From: Lysobacteraceae bacterium NML03-0222
GTDB lineage: Bacteria; Pseudomonadota; Gammaproteobacteria; Xanthomonadales; Xanthomonadaceae
NCBI GenBank assembly: GCA_002798195.1
Contig: NWQM01000001.1
Location: forward strand, 62,001-126,000
Direction of reading: 5' to 3'
Length of the DNA stretch: 64,000 bases
A program made the translations under genes and the position numbers. Position 1 is the first letter of the stretch. Each line of letters opens with the position of its first letter. Positions 26,181 to 35,234 of this stretch are shown here, one piece after another. The notes under the pieces were generated by a model. That model did no database searches. It was not told the origin of the DNA and was given only the letters and a program-made list of their open reading frames with translations.

Positions 26181-29033
26181 ATGATGTTCAAGTCCGCTCC
26201 GCGCATGGCGGCACTCTCGCTTGCGCTTGCCACTGCCCTTGGCGGCAGTTTCGTTCCAGCACCTGCCCAGGCAGCTCGGTCGGCGACGCAGGTGAATCTG
26301 CCGTATGAAACCTTCACCCTGCCCAATGGCCTGCGGGTGGTGGTGCATACCGACCGCAAGGCGCCGATCGTGGCGGTGAATGTCTGGTATCACGTCGGCA
26401 GCAAGGACGAGCCGGCCGGGCGCACCGGTTTTGCGCATTTGTTCGAGCATCTGATGTTCAACGGCTCGGAAAACCACCCCGGCGAATATTTCGCGCCGTT
26501 CGAGCAGGCTGGCGCCACCGATATGAACGGCACCACCAATAGCGACCGCACCAATTACTTCCAGAACGTGCCGACCACGGCGCTGGACATGGCGTTGTGG
26601 ATGGAGTCTGACCGCATGGGGCATTTGCTTGGCGCCATCGACCAGAAGACTCTGGACGAGCAGCGCGGCGTGGTGCAGAACGAGAAGCGTCAGGGCGAGA
26701 ACCGGCCTTATGGGCAATTCTATGCCACCATGCTGCGGACGATGTATCCCAAGAGCCATCCGTATCACCACACCGTGATCGGCTCGATGAACGATCTCAA
26801 TGCCGCCACTTTGGACGATGTGAAAAACTGGTTCCGCGCCTGGTATGGTCCGAACAACGCGGTGCTGGTACTGGCGGGCGATATTGATGTTGCCACCGCC
26901 CGGGAAAAAGTGACGAAATACTTTGGTCATATCCCCGCCGGCCCGAGTCTGGCGCAGCCGGCAGTCAACGTGCCGAAGATGAACGTCAGTGGCCGTACCG
27001 AGATGCAGGACAAAGTGCCGCAGACGCTGTTGGCGCGGGTTTGGAATGTGCCGCAGAGCACCAGCAGCGAAAGCGATGTGCTCGACCTTTTCAGTGAAGT
27101 ATTGGGGGGCAGCACCACCTCGCGGCTGGATCGCCGTCTGGTGTATCAGGATCAACTGGTGGACAGCATCAGCACCAGCAATATGGGCAGCCAGCTCGCT
27201 GGCTTGTTCATGATTCAGGCGATGGTCAAGCCCGGCGTGGATGTCGCCAAGGTGGAAGCGGCGATTGACGAGGAGCTGCAAAAGTTGCTGCGCGAAGGCC
27301 CCAGCGCTGAGGAGCTGGCGCGCGCCAAGACCGACCACAATGCCTCGCTGGTGCGCGGTATGGAGCGTATCGGTGGTTTTGGCGGCAAGGCCGATATTCT
27401 GGCTTCCTGCACCATCTACACCGGCAAGCCCGGCTGTCTGGATGAGAGCCAGCGCACCATTGCAGCCGCAACACCGGCCAGCGTGCAGCAGACCGCACAG
27501 CGCTGGCTGGCTGCTCCCAGCCATACTTTCGTGATTACGCCGGGTGAGCGCACGGTATTGACGGAAGATCTCAGCGTGCAACCGGCTCCGTTCAATCTGC
27601 CCGCGCCCGATCGCAAATACCGCACCACGGCAGCACAGGTTGATCGCAGCCAAGGCGTGCCGCAGGTAACGGACTTCCCGGCACTCAAGTTCCCGGCATT
27701 GCAACGCGCCAAGCTCGCCAATGGCACCACCGTAGTGCTGGCCGAACGTCATGACATCCCGGTGGTGCAGATGAGCTATCAGTTCCATGGCGGCTATGCG
27801 TCCGATGCCGGCGGCAAGCTGGGGCGTGCCAGCTTCGCCATGGGGATGCTGGACGAAGGCGCGGGCGAACTGGATGCGCTGGCCTTCAAGGCGCGTGCGG
27901 AATCGCTGGGCGCACAACTGGGGGCTGGCGCCAATCTGGATGGCAGCAGTGTCTCACTCTCGGCGCTGAAGTCGAACCTCGATGCTTCGCTGGCGCTGTA
28001 CGCTGACATGTTGCGCCGCCCGGCCTTCAATGCCGCCGATATCGAGCGCGTGCGCGCACAATGGCTGGCTGGCATTGCCCAGGAAAAGGCCAATCCCGGT
28101 AGCGTGGCGCAACGTGTGCTGCCGCCGCTGCTCTACGGCGAAGGCCATCCGTATGCCATCCCGTTCACTGGCAGTGGCACCGAGGACGCCATCAAGGCAC
28201 TCAGCCGTGATGACCTTCTGGCCTACCAGAAAACCTGGCTGCGCCCGGAAGCGGCTACCCTGCTGGTGGTGGGGGACACCTCGCTTGAAGAAATCGTTCC
28301 GCTTCTGAACAAGCATCTGGGCGACTGGAAGGGCGAAGGTGCGGTAGCGCAGCCGGTGGCCTTGCCGCAGGTGGACGCACCCCGGCAGGCGCGGGTGTAC
28401 CTGATTGACCAGCCCGGCGCGATTCAGGCCAATATCATGGTTGGCAAGCTGGTGCCTTCCAGCCGTGATGCCGGGGCTACCCGTCTTGAGATGAGCAATG
28501 ACATCATCGGCGGCACCTTCACCTCGCGGCTCAACATGAACCTGCGCGAGGACAAACACTGGTCGTATGGTGCCCGCACCTCGCTGGTCAGCGCGTTGGG
28601 GCAGCGTCCTTGGCTGGCCAGCGCCCCGGTGCAAATCGACAAGACCGCCGAATCGCTGGCTGAAATCCGGCGCGAGTTTGCCGAATACGCCAGTGGCAAG
28701 GCACCGGCGCGGCAGGAAGAAGTCACCAAGGTGGTGAATAACGAGCTGCGCAGCCAGCCCGGGGCCTACGAAACCGGCAGAGCGGTGATGAGCACCATCA
28801 ACGGCATCGTCCGCTATGGTCGCCCGGATAACTGGGTGACGCTGCGCAATGCCGAGGTTGAAGCCTTCAGTGTGGCTGATGCCAATACTGCCGCTGCCAG
28901 CTTCAACCCGGACAATCTGGTCTGGGTGGTGGTCGGTGACTTGGGCAAGATTGAAGCCCCGGTGCGCGCCCTGAACCTGGGCGAAGTCACCATCCTCGAT
29001 GCCGATGGCAAGCCGGTCGCGGCCAAGAAATAA
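26181..29033 (+). CDS. Secreted M16-family zinc peptidase (two-domain)
   Basis: A 950-residue periplasmic or outer-membrane-associated insulinase-type peptidase. A signal peptide (ending APAQA) is followed by the active half with the inverted zinc motif HLFEH (near residue 85) and the downstream Glu in DEQRGVVQNEKRQ. The second half (from about residue 510) has the M16 fold but not the zinc motif, as is normal for the inactive half in this family. AGGA lies 8 bases before the ATG at 26181; ATGs at 26172 and 26184 are alternatives. It may process peptides near the upstream receptor (inference from context). Confidence 0.92.
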   Translation: MMFKSAPRMAALSLALATALGGSFVPAPAQAARSATQVNLPYETFTLPNGLRVVVHTDRKAPIVAVNVWYHVGSKDEPAGRTGFAHLFEHLMFNGSENHPGEYFAPFEQAGATDMNGTTNSDRTNYFQNVPTTALDMALWMESDRMGHLLGAIDQKTLDEQRGVVQNEKRQGENRPYGQFYATMLRTMYPKSHPYHHTVIGSMNDLNAATLDDVKNWFRAWYGPNNAVLVLAGDIDVATAREKVTKYFGHIPAGPSLAQPAVNVPKMNVSGRTEMQDKVPQTLLARVWNVPQSTSSESDVLDLFSEVLGGSTTSRLDRRLVYQDQLVDSISTSNMGSQLAGLFMIQAMVKPGVDVAKVEAAIDEELQKLLREGPSAEELARAKTDHNASLVRGMERIGGFGGKADILASCTIYTGKPGCLDESQRTIAAATPASVQQTAQRWLAAPSHTFVITPGERTVLTEDLSVQPAPFNLPAPDRKYRTTAAQVDRSQGVPQVTDFPALKFPALQRAKLANGTTVVLAERHDIPVVQMSYQFHGGYASDAGGKLGRASFAMGMLDEGAGELDALAFKARAESLGAQLGAGANLDGSSVSLSALKSNLDASLALYADMLRRPAFNAADIERVRAQWLAGIAQEKANPGSVAQRVLPPLLYGEGHPYAIPFTGSGTEDAIKALSRDDLLAYQKTWLRPEAATLLVVGDTSLEEIVPLLNKHLGDWKGEGAVAQPVALPQVDAPRQARVYLIDQPGAIQANIMVGKLVPSSRDAGATRLEMSNDIIGGTFTSRLNMNLREDKHWSYGARTSLVSALGQRPWLASAPVQIDKTAESLAEIRREFAEYASGKAPARQEEVTKVVNNELRSQPGAYETGRAVMSTINGIVRYGRPDNWVTLRNAEVEAFSVADANTAAASFNPDNLVWVVVGDLGKIEAPVRALNLGEVTILDADGKPVAAKK

Positions 29034-29049
29034 GCCACTGCCTGCATCG

Positions 29050-29078
29050 AAAACGGGGGAGCTTGGCTCCCCCGTTTT
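29050..29078 (+). terminator. Terminator of the M16 peptidase gene
   Basis: AAAACGGGGGAGC pairs with GCTCCCCCGTTTT around a TTG loop, with T-rich sequence after it; symmetric enough to work on both strands. Confidence 0.88.
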
Positions 29079-29196
29079 GTTTTGCCCGATGAAAGTTCGC
29101 AGTAGGCAGAAGCCGGACTTTATCGGGATTCTCAAGTGCAGATTTTAAGTATCTAATAGTGTCGGGCATACCCTAAGGCTATACACCGAGCAGCAG

Positions 29197-29215
29197 GACG
29201 GCGGTGTTCGCCGTC
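29197..29215 (-). other. Hairpin at the end of fadE
   Basis: GACGGCG-GTGTT-CGCCGTC is a 7-bp stem overlapping the fadE stop codon; no T-run follows on either strand. The rest of the 180-base gap (29034-29213) holds the M16 terminator and nothing else I can name. Confidence 0.35.
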
Positions 29216-31670
29216 ATGCCGGTTGCTTGAGTGCCGCAAAGCCTGCCGAGCGCAATTCTTCCGGGTCAAAGTCATCCACCATGATGGTGTCGAGGGTGAG
29301 CTGGCGCAGGTGGTAGAGCTGACGGGCTTCTTCCAAGGTAATCCAGCCCTCATTCACGCCTTCTTCAAGCTGGTCTTCAAACTCCAGAGCCTCGATATCG
29401 CTGTTTTTCAGCGCCTTCATGAACTTGCGCTCAATCGGCTCGGCCGCCACAAAGTCCGGCAGATAGCTGACGATGCGCCCGCCCGGGTTGTTTTCGCCGG
29501 GGGTGGTGAATACGCCTTTGGCCAGACGCTCGCGGGCATCGCCGGGATTCATCAGGATGCTGGCGACCTTGTGACCCAGACGGTCGGAAGGCGCCTGGGC
29601 GCGGCGACCCCATGGGAAAATAATCGGCCACAGCAGCCAGGCCACCGGACGCACCGGGAAGTTGCGCAGTGCGGTGGACAGCGCAGTTTCAATCTTGTTG
29701 ACCGCATCATGCACGGCCCAAGCCAGCAGCGGCTGGTCGGTTTCCGGATAGCCTGCATCCTGATGGCGTTTCAGCATGCTGCTGACGATATACAGCTGGC
29801 TCAGCACATCGCCAAGACGGCCGGACAGCGATTCCTTGAACTTCAGCTTGCCGCCCAACAGCAGCATCGAGACATCGGCCATCAGGGCAAGATTGGCCGA
29901 ATAGCGGTTGAGTTTGCGGAAATAACGCCGGGTATAGGCATCGCCGGGGGCCGCGCCGATGCGTGCACCGGTGAGGCCAAGCCACCAGCTGCGCACGGCA
30001 TTGGAAATGGCATAGCCGATATGCCCGAACAGTGCGCCATCAAAGGCATCCAGCCGCGCGCTGGGGCTTTCCAGCTGCACTGCGCGCATTTCCTTCATCA
30101 CCCATGGGTGGCAGAGGATGGCGCCCTGGCCGAAAATCATCAACGAGCGGGTCATGATGTTCGCGCCTTCCACGGTGATGGCAATTGGCGATGCCTGCCA
30201 GGCGCGACCGGCAAAATTGCGCGGCCCCAGGATAATGCCCTTGCCGCCGACGATATCCATCACATCCTTGGCAACAAGCCGCCCCATTTCGGTGCAGTGG
30301 TATTTGGAGATGGTGGAAGGAACCGCCGGGTTTTCGCCGCGCGCCACGGCAGCGGCCGTGGCTTCGGACAGGGCGCTGATGGCGAACGCATGGCCGCCGA
30401 TGCGGGCGAGGGCTTCTTCCACACCTTCAAAGCGGCCAATGGACAGGCCGAACTGCTTGCGGATGCGCGCATAGCTGCCGACGGTGACCGCACCCATCTT
30501 GGCGCCGCCGCTGGCGGTGGAAGGCAGGGTGATGGAGCGGCCAATCGACAGGCATTCCATCAGCATGCGCCAGCCCTGCCCGGCGTAGTTTTCGCCGCCA
30601 ATGAGCTGCGAAAGCGGCACGAAGACATCGCGCCCCTTGATCGGGCCATTCTGGAATGGTGAGTTCAATGGGAAGTGGCGGCGGCCGATTTCCAGCCCCG
30701 GAGTATCACGCGGCACCAGCGCCAGCGAGATACCGATGTCCTTGACATCACCCAGAAGGCCGTCCGGGTCATACATGCGGAAGGCCACGCCAATGAGCGT
30801 TGCCACCGGTGCCAAGGTGATATAACGCTTGTTGAGGGTCAGGCGGATGCCGACCACTTTGGCGCCATTCCAATCGCCTTCGCAGACGATGCCGTAGTCG
30901 GGGATGGATGTGGCATCCGAGCCTGCAAACGGGCCGGTCAGGGCAAAGCAGGGCACCTCACGGCCATCAGCCAGGCGCGGCAGGTAATGGCGCTTTTGCT
31001 CCTCGGTGCCGTAGTGCATCAAAAGTTCGGCAGGGCCCAGCGAATTGGGCACGCCCACCGTGGAGCTGACCACCGAGCTGATGGAGGCCAGTTTTTGAAT
31101 CACCTTGTGGTTCATCAGCGCAGAGAAGCCCAAGCCGCCGTATTCCTTGGGGATGTTGAGGCCGAAGAACTTGTTGCGCTTGATGTAGTCCCAAAGCTCG
31201 GGCGGCAGGTCGGCGCGCACATGGTCGATTTCCCAGTTATTGACCATCTGGCAGAGCGTTTCAGTGGGGCCATCGAGGAAGGCTTGTTCTTCCGCGGTCA
31301 GCTCGGGCTTGGGCTGCGCCAGCAAAGCCTGCCAGTCGGGCATGCCGGAAAACAGCTCGCCCTCGAACCCGACCGTGCCCGATTCCAGCGCGGTGCGCTC
31401 GGTATCGGACAGCGGTGGCAGGATGCGCGTATAGAACTTCAACAGCGGCGAAGTAATCAGCGCCTTGCGCAGTGGTGCAATCAACAGCGGCAGCGCAATC
31501 AGTGCGGCCAGGATGCTGGCGGTGAGTGTGGCAACCGGGTGGGCGCCCAGCAGCCAGCAGGCCAGAAGCGCGGTGGCAGTCAGTGCCGCCCACACCGCCA
31601 GGCGCCAGCGGTGATAGGCCGACAGGCCAGCGGCAAGCAAAATCACGATAAAGGGGATGGCGATGCTCAT
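29214..31670 (-). CDS. fadE: Acyl-CoA dehydrogenase, FadE type
   Basis: FadE performs the first oxidation of fatty-acyl-CoA in beta-oxidation. The 818-residue size matches E. coli FadE (814) and not the short eukaryotic-type enzymes. Two or three N-terminal membrane segments (IAIPFIVILLAAGL, LTATALLACWLLGAHPV) anchor it. The catalytic core has FALTGPFAGSDATSIPD, GGAKMGAVTVGSYARIR and DIVGGKGIILGPRN, and the C-terminal FadE extension follows. GGAG lies 5 bases before the ATG at 31670. It has a consensus promoter overlapped by a palindrome and is divergent from a TetR gene, its probable regulator. Electrons would pass to EtfAB, encoded at 60 kb. Confidence 0.94.
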   Translation of the reverse strand: MSIAIPFIVILLAAGLSAYHRWRLAVWAALTATALLACWLLGAHPVATLTASILAALIALPLLIAPLRKALITSPLLKFYTRILPPLSDTERTALESGTVGFEGELFSGMPDWQALLAQPKPELTAEEQAFLDGPTETLCQMVNNWEIDHVRADLPPELWDYIKRNKFFGLNIPKEYGGLGFSALMNHKVIQKLASISSVVSSTVGVPNSLGPAELLMHYGTEEQKRHYLPRLADGREVPCFALTGPFAGSDATSIPDYGIVCEGDWNGAKVVGIRLTLNKRYITLAPVATLIGVAFRMYDPDGLLGDVKDIGISLALVPRDTPGLEIGRRHFPLNSPFQNGPIKGRDVFVPLSQLIGGENYAGQGWRMLMECLSIGRSITLPSTASGGAKMGAVTVGSYARIRKQFGLSIGRFEGVEEALARIGGHAFAISALSEATAAAVARGENPAVPSTISKYHCTEMGRLVAKDVMDIVGGKGIILGPRNFAGRAWQASPIAITVEGANIMTRSLMIFGQGAILCHPWVMKEMRAVQLESPSARLDAFDGALFGHIGYAISNAVRSWWLGLTGARIGAAPGDAYTRRYFRKLNRYSANLALMADVSMLLLGGKLKFKESLSGRLGDVLSQLYIVSSMLKRHQDAGYPETDQPLLAWAVHDAVNKIETALSTALRNFPVRPVAWLLWPIIFPWGRRAQAPSDRLGHKVASILMNPGDARERLAKGVFTTPGENNPGGRIVSYLPDFVAAEPIERKFMKALKNSDIEALEFEDQLEEGVNEGWITLEEARQLYHLRQLTLDTIMVDDFDPEELRSAGFAALKQPA

Positions 31671-31732
31671 GGACACTCCGGCGCGGGCAGTTGGCGACAA
31701 TCAATACGCGAAGACTAATCAAAATCGCGTTT

Positions 31733-31750
31733 CCATACGCAAAAGTATGG
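31733..31750. promoter_or_regulatory. Palindromic operator over the fadE promoter
   Basis: CCATAC-GCAAAA-GTATGG is a 6+6 inverted repeat that covers the -10 element of the fadE promoter. The 10-mer CCATACGCAA within it recurs exactly, inverted, at 31821-31830 beside the TetR start. Confidence 0.65.
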
Positions 31751-31770
31751 ATGACTTTGCCCGCTGTCAA
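31742..31770 (-). promoter_or_regulatory. Promoter of fadE
   Basis: On the minus strand TTGACA (31770-31765), a 17-base spacer and TACTTT (31747-31742) form a good sigma-70 promoter; the leader to the fadE ATG is about 65 bases. Confidence 0.7.
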
Positions 31771-31820
31771 GCTGCACTGCGGGAATGAAAACTAATGGCC
31801 GATATGCGCGGCTTATTCCC

Positions 31821-31830
31821 TTGCGTATGG
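31821..31830 (+). promoter_or_regulatory. Operator half-site beside the TetR gene
   Basis: TTGCGTATGG is the exact reverse complement of the CCATACGCAA at 31733-31742 and ends 12 bases before the TetR ATG, which suggests autoregulation. Confidence 0.45.
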
Positions 31831-31842
31831 TTTAATTGAAGC

Positions 31843-32433
31843 ATGAATGAGACATCGCCAAGAGCCGAGCGCAATGGTCGCCTGAGTGCAGATGACTGGG
31901 CCGCTGCCGCGCTGGAACAAATCGCCGAGCAAGGTGTGTCTGCGGTCGCGGTGGAGCCGCTTGCCCGCCGTCTTGGTGTCACCAAGGGCAGCTTTTATTG
32001 GCACTTCCCTTCCCGTGATGCGCTGTTGCAGGCGGCGCTGGAGCGCTGGGAAACGCATGAGCAGGCGGTCGTGTTCGCCCCACTGGAGGCGCTGACTAAT
32101 CCTGCCGAGCGTTTGGGCGCGCTATTCAAGCTGGTGGCCAACGAAGTGCAGTCGCATGTGATTTACAGCGAGCTTTTGAAATCACTGGACAATCCCGCCG
32201 TGCAGCCGGTGATGAACCGGGTCTCCAAACGGCGCATGGACTATCTGACTGCGGCCTTCCGTCAGGCGGGTCTGGATACCATCGCTGCCCAGCATCGTGC
32301 GCGCCTTGCTTATGCGGCCTATGTCGGCTTTTTGCAGCTCAACCTGCAACTGGGCCAACGTGATATGCAGCGTGAAGAATTCGAAGACTATGTTGCCCAT
32401 GTGATGGCCACATTGATTCCGCAACGCGCCTGA
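31843..32433 (+). CDS. TetR-family regulator, probably of fadE
   Basis: A 196-residue TetR protein. The DNA-binding domain is VEPLARRLGVTKGSFYWHF (about residues 38-57); the C-terminal ligand domain contains LNLQLGQRDMQREEFEDYVAHVMATL. It is divergent from fadE, with a shared motif in the intergenic region. A fatty-acyl-CoA-responsive repressor role is the natural reading but rests on context alone. pckG begins 30 bases after its stop on the same strand. Confidence 0.88.
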   Translation: MNETSPRAERNGRLSADDWAAAALEQIAEQGVSAVAVEPLARRLGVTKGSFYWHFPSRDALLQAALERWETHEQAVVFAPLEALTNPAERLGALFKLVANEVQSHVIYSELLKSLDNPAVQPVMNRVSKRRMDYLTAAFRQAGLDTIAAQHRARLAYAAYVGFLQLNLQLGQRDMQREEFEDYVAHVMATLIPQRA

Positions 32434-32463
32434 TTTCCCCGTCCAACCTTGAGAGCCATGTCC

Positions 32464-34215
32464 ATGACCAGCCAACTGCCTGCCCTGAACCAATGGGTTG
32501 AAGAAATCGCCGAGCTTACCCAGCCCGACCATATCCATTGGTGCGATGGCTCGGATGCCGAAAACGCCAAACTCATCGAGCAGATGCTGGCCGATGGCAC
32601 CTTGCTCAAACTCAACGAAAGCACGCACCCGGGCAGTTATCTGCACCGCTCGCATCCGGACGATGTGGCGCGCGTGGAGCATCTGACCTTTGTATGCACC
32701 ACCGAGCGTGACGATGCCGGCCCCAATAACCACTGGATGGCGCCGGACGAGGCGCGTGCCAAGATGCGTGCGCTGTTTGCCGGCTGCATGAAGGGTCGCA
32801 TCCTGTATGTGGTGCCGTACTGCATGGGGCCGATTGATTCGCCGCTGTCGCGCTGCGGGGTGGAAATCACCGATTCGCCCTATGTGGTGGCGAATATGCG
32901 CATCATGACCCGCATGGGGCAAGCGGCATTGGCACGCATCGAGCGCGAAGGCCAGTTCGTCAAGGGGCTGCACTCCACCGGCGATTTGAACCCGGAGCGG
33001 CGCTTCATCATGCACTTCCCCGAGTCTCTCGAAATCCAGTCCTTTGGCTCCGGCTACGGTGGCAATGCGCTGCTTGGCAAGAAGTGCCACGCCCTGCGTA
33101 TCGCCAGCCATCAGGCGCGCAGCGAAGGCTGGCTGGCCGAGCATATGCTGATTCTGGGCATCGAAAACCCGCAGGGTGAGAAGCACTACATCGCTGCGGC
33201 TTTCCCCAGCGCCTGCGGCAAGACCAATCTCGCCATGCTGATTCCGCCCGAAGGCTATGTCCGAGATGGCTGGAAAATCACCACCATTGGCGATGACATC
33301 TGCTGGATGCGCCCCGGTGCCGATGGCCGCCTGTATGCCATCAACCCCGAGGCCGGCTTCTTTGGCGTGGCACCGGGCACCTCGGCCAAGTCCAACCCCA
33401 ATGCCCTGGCCTCGATCCAGCGCAATACCATCTTCACCAATGTGGCGGTGACTGATGACAACCAGCCGTGGTGGGAGGGGCTGGACAAGCGCGTGCCGGT
33501 CACCGACTGGAAGGGCAATCCGTTCAACGCCGAGGCGGGCACACCGGCTGCACACCCCAATTCGCGCTTTACCGTCAGCGCCAAACAGTGCCCGAGCTAC
33601 GCGCCGGAAGCCGAAGCCCCGGCCGGGGTGCCGATTTCCGCGATCGTCTTTGGCGGTCGTCGCGCCTCACTGGTGCCTTTGGTGTTCGAAGCCCGTGACT
33701 GGACGCATGGCGTCCTGATCGGTGCGGCGATGGGCTCGGAAACCACCGCAGCGGCCACCGGTGCGGTAGGTGTGATGCGCCGCGACCCGATGGCGATGAA
33801 GCCGTTCTGCGGCTACAACTTCGCCGATTACTTCACTCACTGGCTGTCGTTCGACAAGGCTGGTGCCAAATTGCCGAAGATTTTCCACGTCAACTGGTTC
33901 CGCAAGGGTGATGGCGGCGACTTCCTGTGGCCGGGCTTTGGCGACAATATGCGCGTGCTGGAGTGGATGCTAAAGCGCGTGGCTGGCAGCGTGGGCAGCC
34001 AGGAAACCCCGATTGGTCATCTGCCCAATCCCGCCGACATCAACCTCGACGGTCTTGATTTGAGCGATGAGGCCATGCAAAAGCTGTTCGACTACGATCG
34101 CGCAGGCTGGGCGGCGGAATTTGCCAGCATTGGTGAATACCTTGAGGAATACGGCCCGCGCATGCCTGAAGCACTGAAGGCTGAACAGCAACGCATCCAC
34201 GAGGCCTTGAGTTGA
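32464..34215 (+). CDS. pckG: Phosphoenolpyruvate carboxykinase (GTP)
   Basis: Converts oxaloacetate and GTP to phosphoenolpyruvate, the entry to gluconeogenesis. The 583-residue protein belongs to the GTP class: the P-loop is AAFPSACGKTNLAML (about residue 240), preceded by GSGYGGNALLGKKCHALRI and followed by IGDDICWMRPG with the metal-binding Asp pair, and later RRDPMAMKPFCGYNFADYF. GAGAG is 8 bases before the ATG at 32464, which I prefer to the ATG at 32458. Its place beside the fadE regulator is sensible, since growth on fatty acids requires gluconeogenesis. Confidence 0.96.
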   Translation: MTSQLPALNQWVEEIAELTQPDHIHWCDGSDAENAKLIEQMLADGTLLKLNESTHPGSYLHRSHPDDVARVEHLTFVCTTERDDAGPNNHWMAPDEARAKMRALFAGCMKGRILYVVPYCMGPIDSPLSRCGVEITDSPYVVANMRIMTRMGQAALARIEREGQFVKGLHSTGDLNPERRFIMHFPESLEIQSFGSGYGGNALLGKKCHALRIASHQARSEGWLAEHMLILGIENPQGEKHYIAAAFPSACGKTNLAMLIPPEGYVRDGWKITTIGDDICWMRPGADGRLYAINPEAGFFGVAPGTSAKSNPNALASIQRNTIFTNVAVTDDNQPWWEGLDKRVPVTDWKGNPFNAEAGTPAAHPNSRFTVSAKQCPSYAPEAEAPAGVPISAIVFGGRRASLVPLVFEARDWTHGVLIGAAMGSETTAAATGAVGVMRRDPMAMKPFCGYNFADYFTHWLSFDKAGAKLPKIFHVNWFRKGDGGDFLWPGFGDNMRVLEWMLKRVAGSVGSQETPIGHLPNPADINLDGLDLSDEAMQKLFDYDRAGWAAEFASIGEYLEEYGPRMPEALKAEQQRIHEALS

Positions 34216-34235
34216 GCGGCAACAGGCGCTCAAAC

Positions 34236-34264
34236 AAACGGCCTGCCATTGGCAGGCCGTTTTT
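34236..34264. terminator. Terminator between pckG and the glutaredoxin fusion gene
   Basis: AAACGGCCTGCC pairs with GGCAGGCCGTTT around an ATT loop, followed by T-rich sequence; A/T runs on both sides suit the two convergent genes. Confidence 0.88.
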
Positions 34265-34281
34265 GTTGGAGGCATCAAGCA

Positions 34282-35205
34282 TCAATAACGCGGAATCTCC
34301 GGGTTGATGGCAGCCCAGGCGTCGATGCCGCCTTCAATGTTGTAAACATCATTAAAGCCCAAACGCCGATAGTGCTCGGCGGCCTGGCGGCTGCGTCCAC
34401 CGTGGTGGCAGAGGAAGGCAATTGGCGTGGATTTGTCCAGCGCTTCAATCGCTGCCTGGCCGTCGTCGAAATGCAAATACGCCACCGGCGCTGCCGCCAG
34501 AGCGCGCTCAGCGTACGGGCGCACGTCAATCAGGGTCAGCCTGCCTGCGGCGATACGCTCGGCCGTCTCTTGCACGGAAATATCCCGTACCGGCTTGGGC
34601 GCATTCGGGTTTTCAATCACCAGACCCTTGCCGCGTGCATCATCGGCAAAATCCAGCTTAAGACCATCGGCGCGGCGGGCATCATTGAGCGGGAACTGCA
34701 GCGGTACGCCATCGACGGTAACGGCAATCGCGTGCGGATTGGGCTGCACCAGATGCAGGCGGGTGCGGAACTGACGGTCAATGGCAATCTCCACCACCAT
34801 CTCCTCACCGGCATCGGCAATGGCTTGCTTGAGCATGGCCTGCGCTGCCGGGGTGATGGTGATGGCAGGCGGCGTGCGGTCAGGCTCGGGCAGGCCAAGT
34901 GCCGCTTGCAGCTCACCGCTGGCGGCCATCTGGGTGATGATGTCACTGCCGCCCACCAGCTCGCCGTCGATATAGAGCTGCGGGATGGTCGGCCAATCGC
35001 CATAGAGTTTGATGCCCTCGCGGATTTCCGGGTCGGTCAGGACATCGACATGGGCAAATTCGACCTCCAAATCGCGCAGGGTGCCTGAGGCCTGTGCAGA
35101 GAAACCGCATTGCGGGGCGGCAGGCTCGCCCTTCATGAACAATACGACGCGCTGGGCGGCAAGAATTTCGCTGATGCGCTGGCGCAGGGCAGGATCAAGG
35201 GACAT
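34282..35205 (-). CDS. Three-domain fusion: monothiol glutaredoxin, A-type-carrier-like domain, rhodanese
   Basis: A 307-residue cytosolic fusion. Residues 1-105 are a CGFS monothiol glutaredoxin of the Grx4/GrxD type (MKGEPAAPQCGFS, GDWPTIPQLYIDGELVGGSDI), which binds Fe-S clusters with glutathione. Residues about 115-205 resemble the IscA/HesB fold (ITPAAQAMLKQAI, GLVIENPNAP) but lack its three cluster-binding cysteines. Residues about 210-307 are a rhodanese with the active Cys loop CHHGGRS. GGAG lies 7 bases before the ATG at 35205. The combination suggests Fe-S cluster or persulfide handling (inference). Confidence 0.88.
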   Translation of the reverse strand: MSLDPALRQRISEILAAQRVVLFMKGEPAAPQCGFSAQASGTLRDLEVEFAHVDVLTDPEIREGIKLYGDWPTIPQLYIDGELVGGSDIITQMAASGELQAALGLPEPDRTPPAITITPAAQAMLKQAIADAGEEMVVEIAIDRQFRTRLHLVQPNPHAIAVTVDGVPLQFPLNDARRADGLKLDFADDARGKGLVIENPNAPKPVRDISVQETAERIAAGRLTLIDVRPYAERALAAAPVAYLHFDDGQAAIEALDKSTPIAFLCHHGGRSRQAAEHYRRLGFNDVYNIEGGIDAWAAINPEIPRY

Positions 35206-35234
35206 GGCGTACTCCAAATGAGTGAAAGTGGGGG

